Part shown: positions 63,700-64,000 of the stretch, piece after piece
How positions within the stretch are numbered: the stretch's first letter is position 1
Layout: each line of letters starts with the position of its first letter
Assembly: GCF_014356525.2 (NCBI RefSeq)
Contig: NC_052515.1
Span: forward strand, 23,505,212 to 23,569,211
DNA from: Nilaparvata lugens
Lineage: Eukaryota; Arthropoda; Insecta; Hemiptera; Delphacidae
Direction of reading: 5' to 3'
Length of the DNA: 64,000 nucleotides
The notes under the pieces: model-generated
Seen by the model: only the letters and a program-made list of their open reading frames with translations
What the model was told of the DNA's origin: nothing
Database searches by the model: none
Program-made: the position numbers and the translations under genes

Positions 63700-64000
63700 A
63701 TCAAGAATCATGCTTGGAATGATTCCAACTGTCCTTTCAATGTACATTTATTGTAACCTGGTCCATGTTAAAAAACCTAACTCTATTAACAAGACATAGC
63801 CATCAGCATGAACATAGAACTAGAAATAGAAATAACCTAATTACCCCATACATCAGACTAAAAAACATTCAAAAGCTATAATTATAAACAATACTTATTA
63901 TTCAATAAATTACCGACAACAATAAAAAATTTACCACAAAAAAGTTCATATCCACAGTAGCACAATGGCTCAAAAAAAAACAGGCTTCTTATACAATTGA
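63700..64000 (+). mobile_element. LINE ORF2 C-terminus, frameshifted, cut by window end
   Basis: Across three frames the plus strand reads HQHEHRTRNRNNLITPYIRL, then YNYKQYLLFNKLPTTIKNLP and KKFISTVAQWLKKKQASYTI. This RxNxLxxPxxRLxxxQ ... FNKLPxxIKNL pattern is typical of the tail of LINE ORF2. At least two frameshifts. It runs off the edge. Confidence 0.78.

Overview
The window looks like nuclear DNA of an insect. It is AT-rich and intron-rich with GT-AG splicing, is full of SINEs, non-LTR retrotransposon fragments, MITEs and foldbacks, and carries single-copy animal genes. The repeat style suggests a hemipteran, perhaps a planthopper, but that is a guess. No bacterial operon, rRNA gene or CRISPR array is visible.

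Layout. (1) 1-2.5 kb: two internal exons of TOLLIP on the minus strand; the rest of the gene lies outside the window or was not found. (2) 3.76-5.37 kb: complete three-exon TXNL4A/Dim1 (142 aa) on the plus strand. (3) 6.9-15.5 kb: an achaete-scute-type bHLH gene on the minus strand. Its long intron contains a complete plus-strand MADF-BESS gene (293 aa, 8.98-13.6 kb). (4) 18.2-35.8 kb: ALG8, an ER glucosyltransferase, in nine exons (523 aa). Its middle has been tandemly duplicated, giving two intact copies of exon 3 and of exon 4 plus fragments, with many transposons between them. (5) 36.07-45.03 kb: a 4.4-4.5 kb non-coding tandem duplication of two very similar units, each with large foldbacks. 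(6) 46.4-50.7 kb: a 1425-codon single-exon leucine-rich-repeat gene on the minus strand, with candidate spliced 5' leader exons up to 54.4 kb. (7) 53-60 kb: transposons, including a Helitron with clear ends, a hAT-like element and a Harbinger-like remnant. (8) 61.16 kb: the first exon of a cytosolic ENGase gene on the plus strand, followed by a TTAA-flanked piggyBac-like element and LINE fragments to the window end.

The genes are unrelated neighbours, not a pathway. ALG8 and ENGase both concern N-glycans (assembly in the ER; release of free glycans in the cytosol), but they lie 25 kb apart and nothing suggests co-regulation. The observations most worth following are the large single-exon LRR gene with bacterial-style repeats, the frame-incompatible ALG8 exon pair duplication, and the 4.5 kb tandem duplication in which one copy seems to record a foldback template switch next to a hammerhead-like motif. 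All calls come from reading the sequence; no database search was possible.
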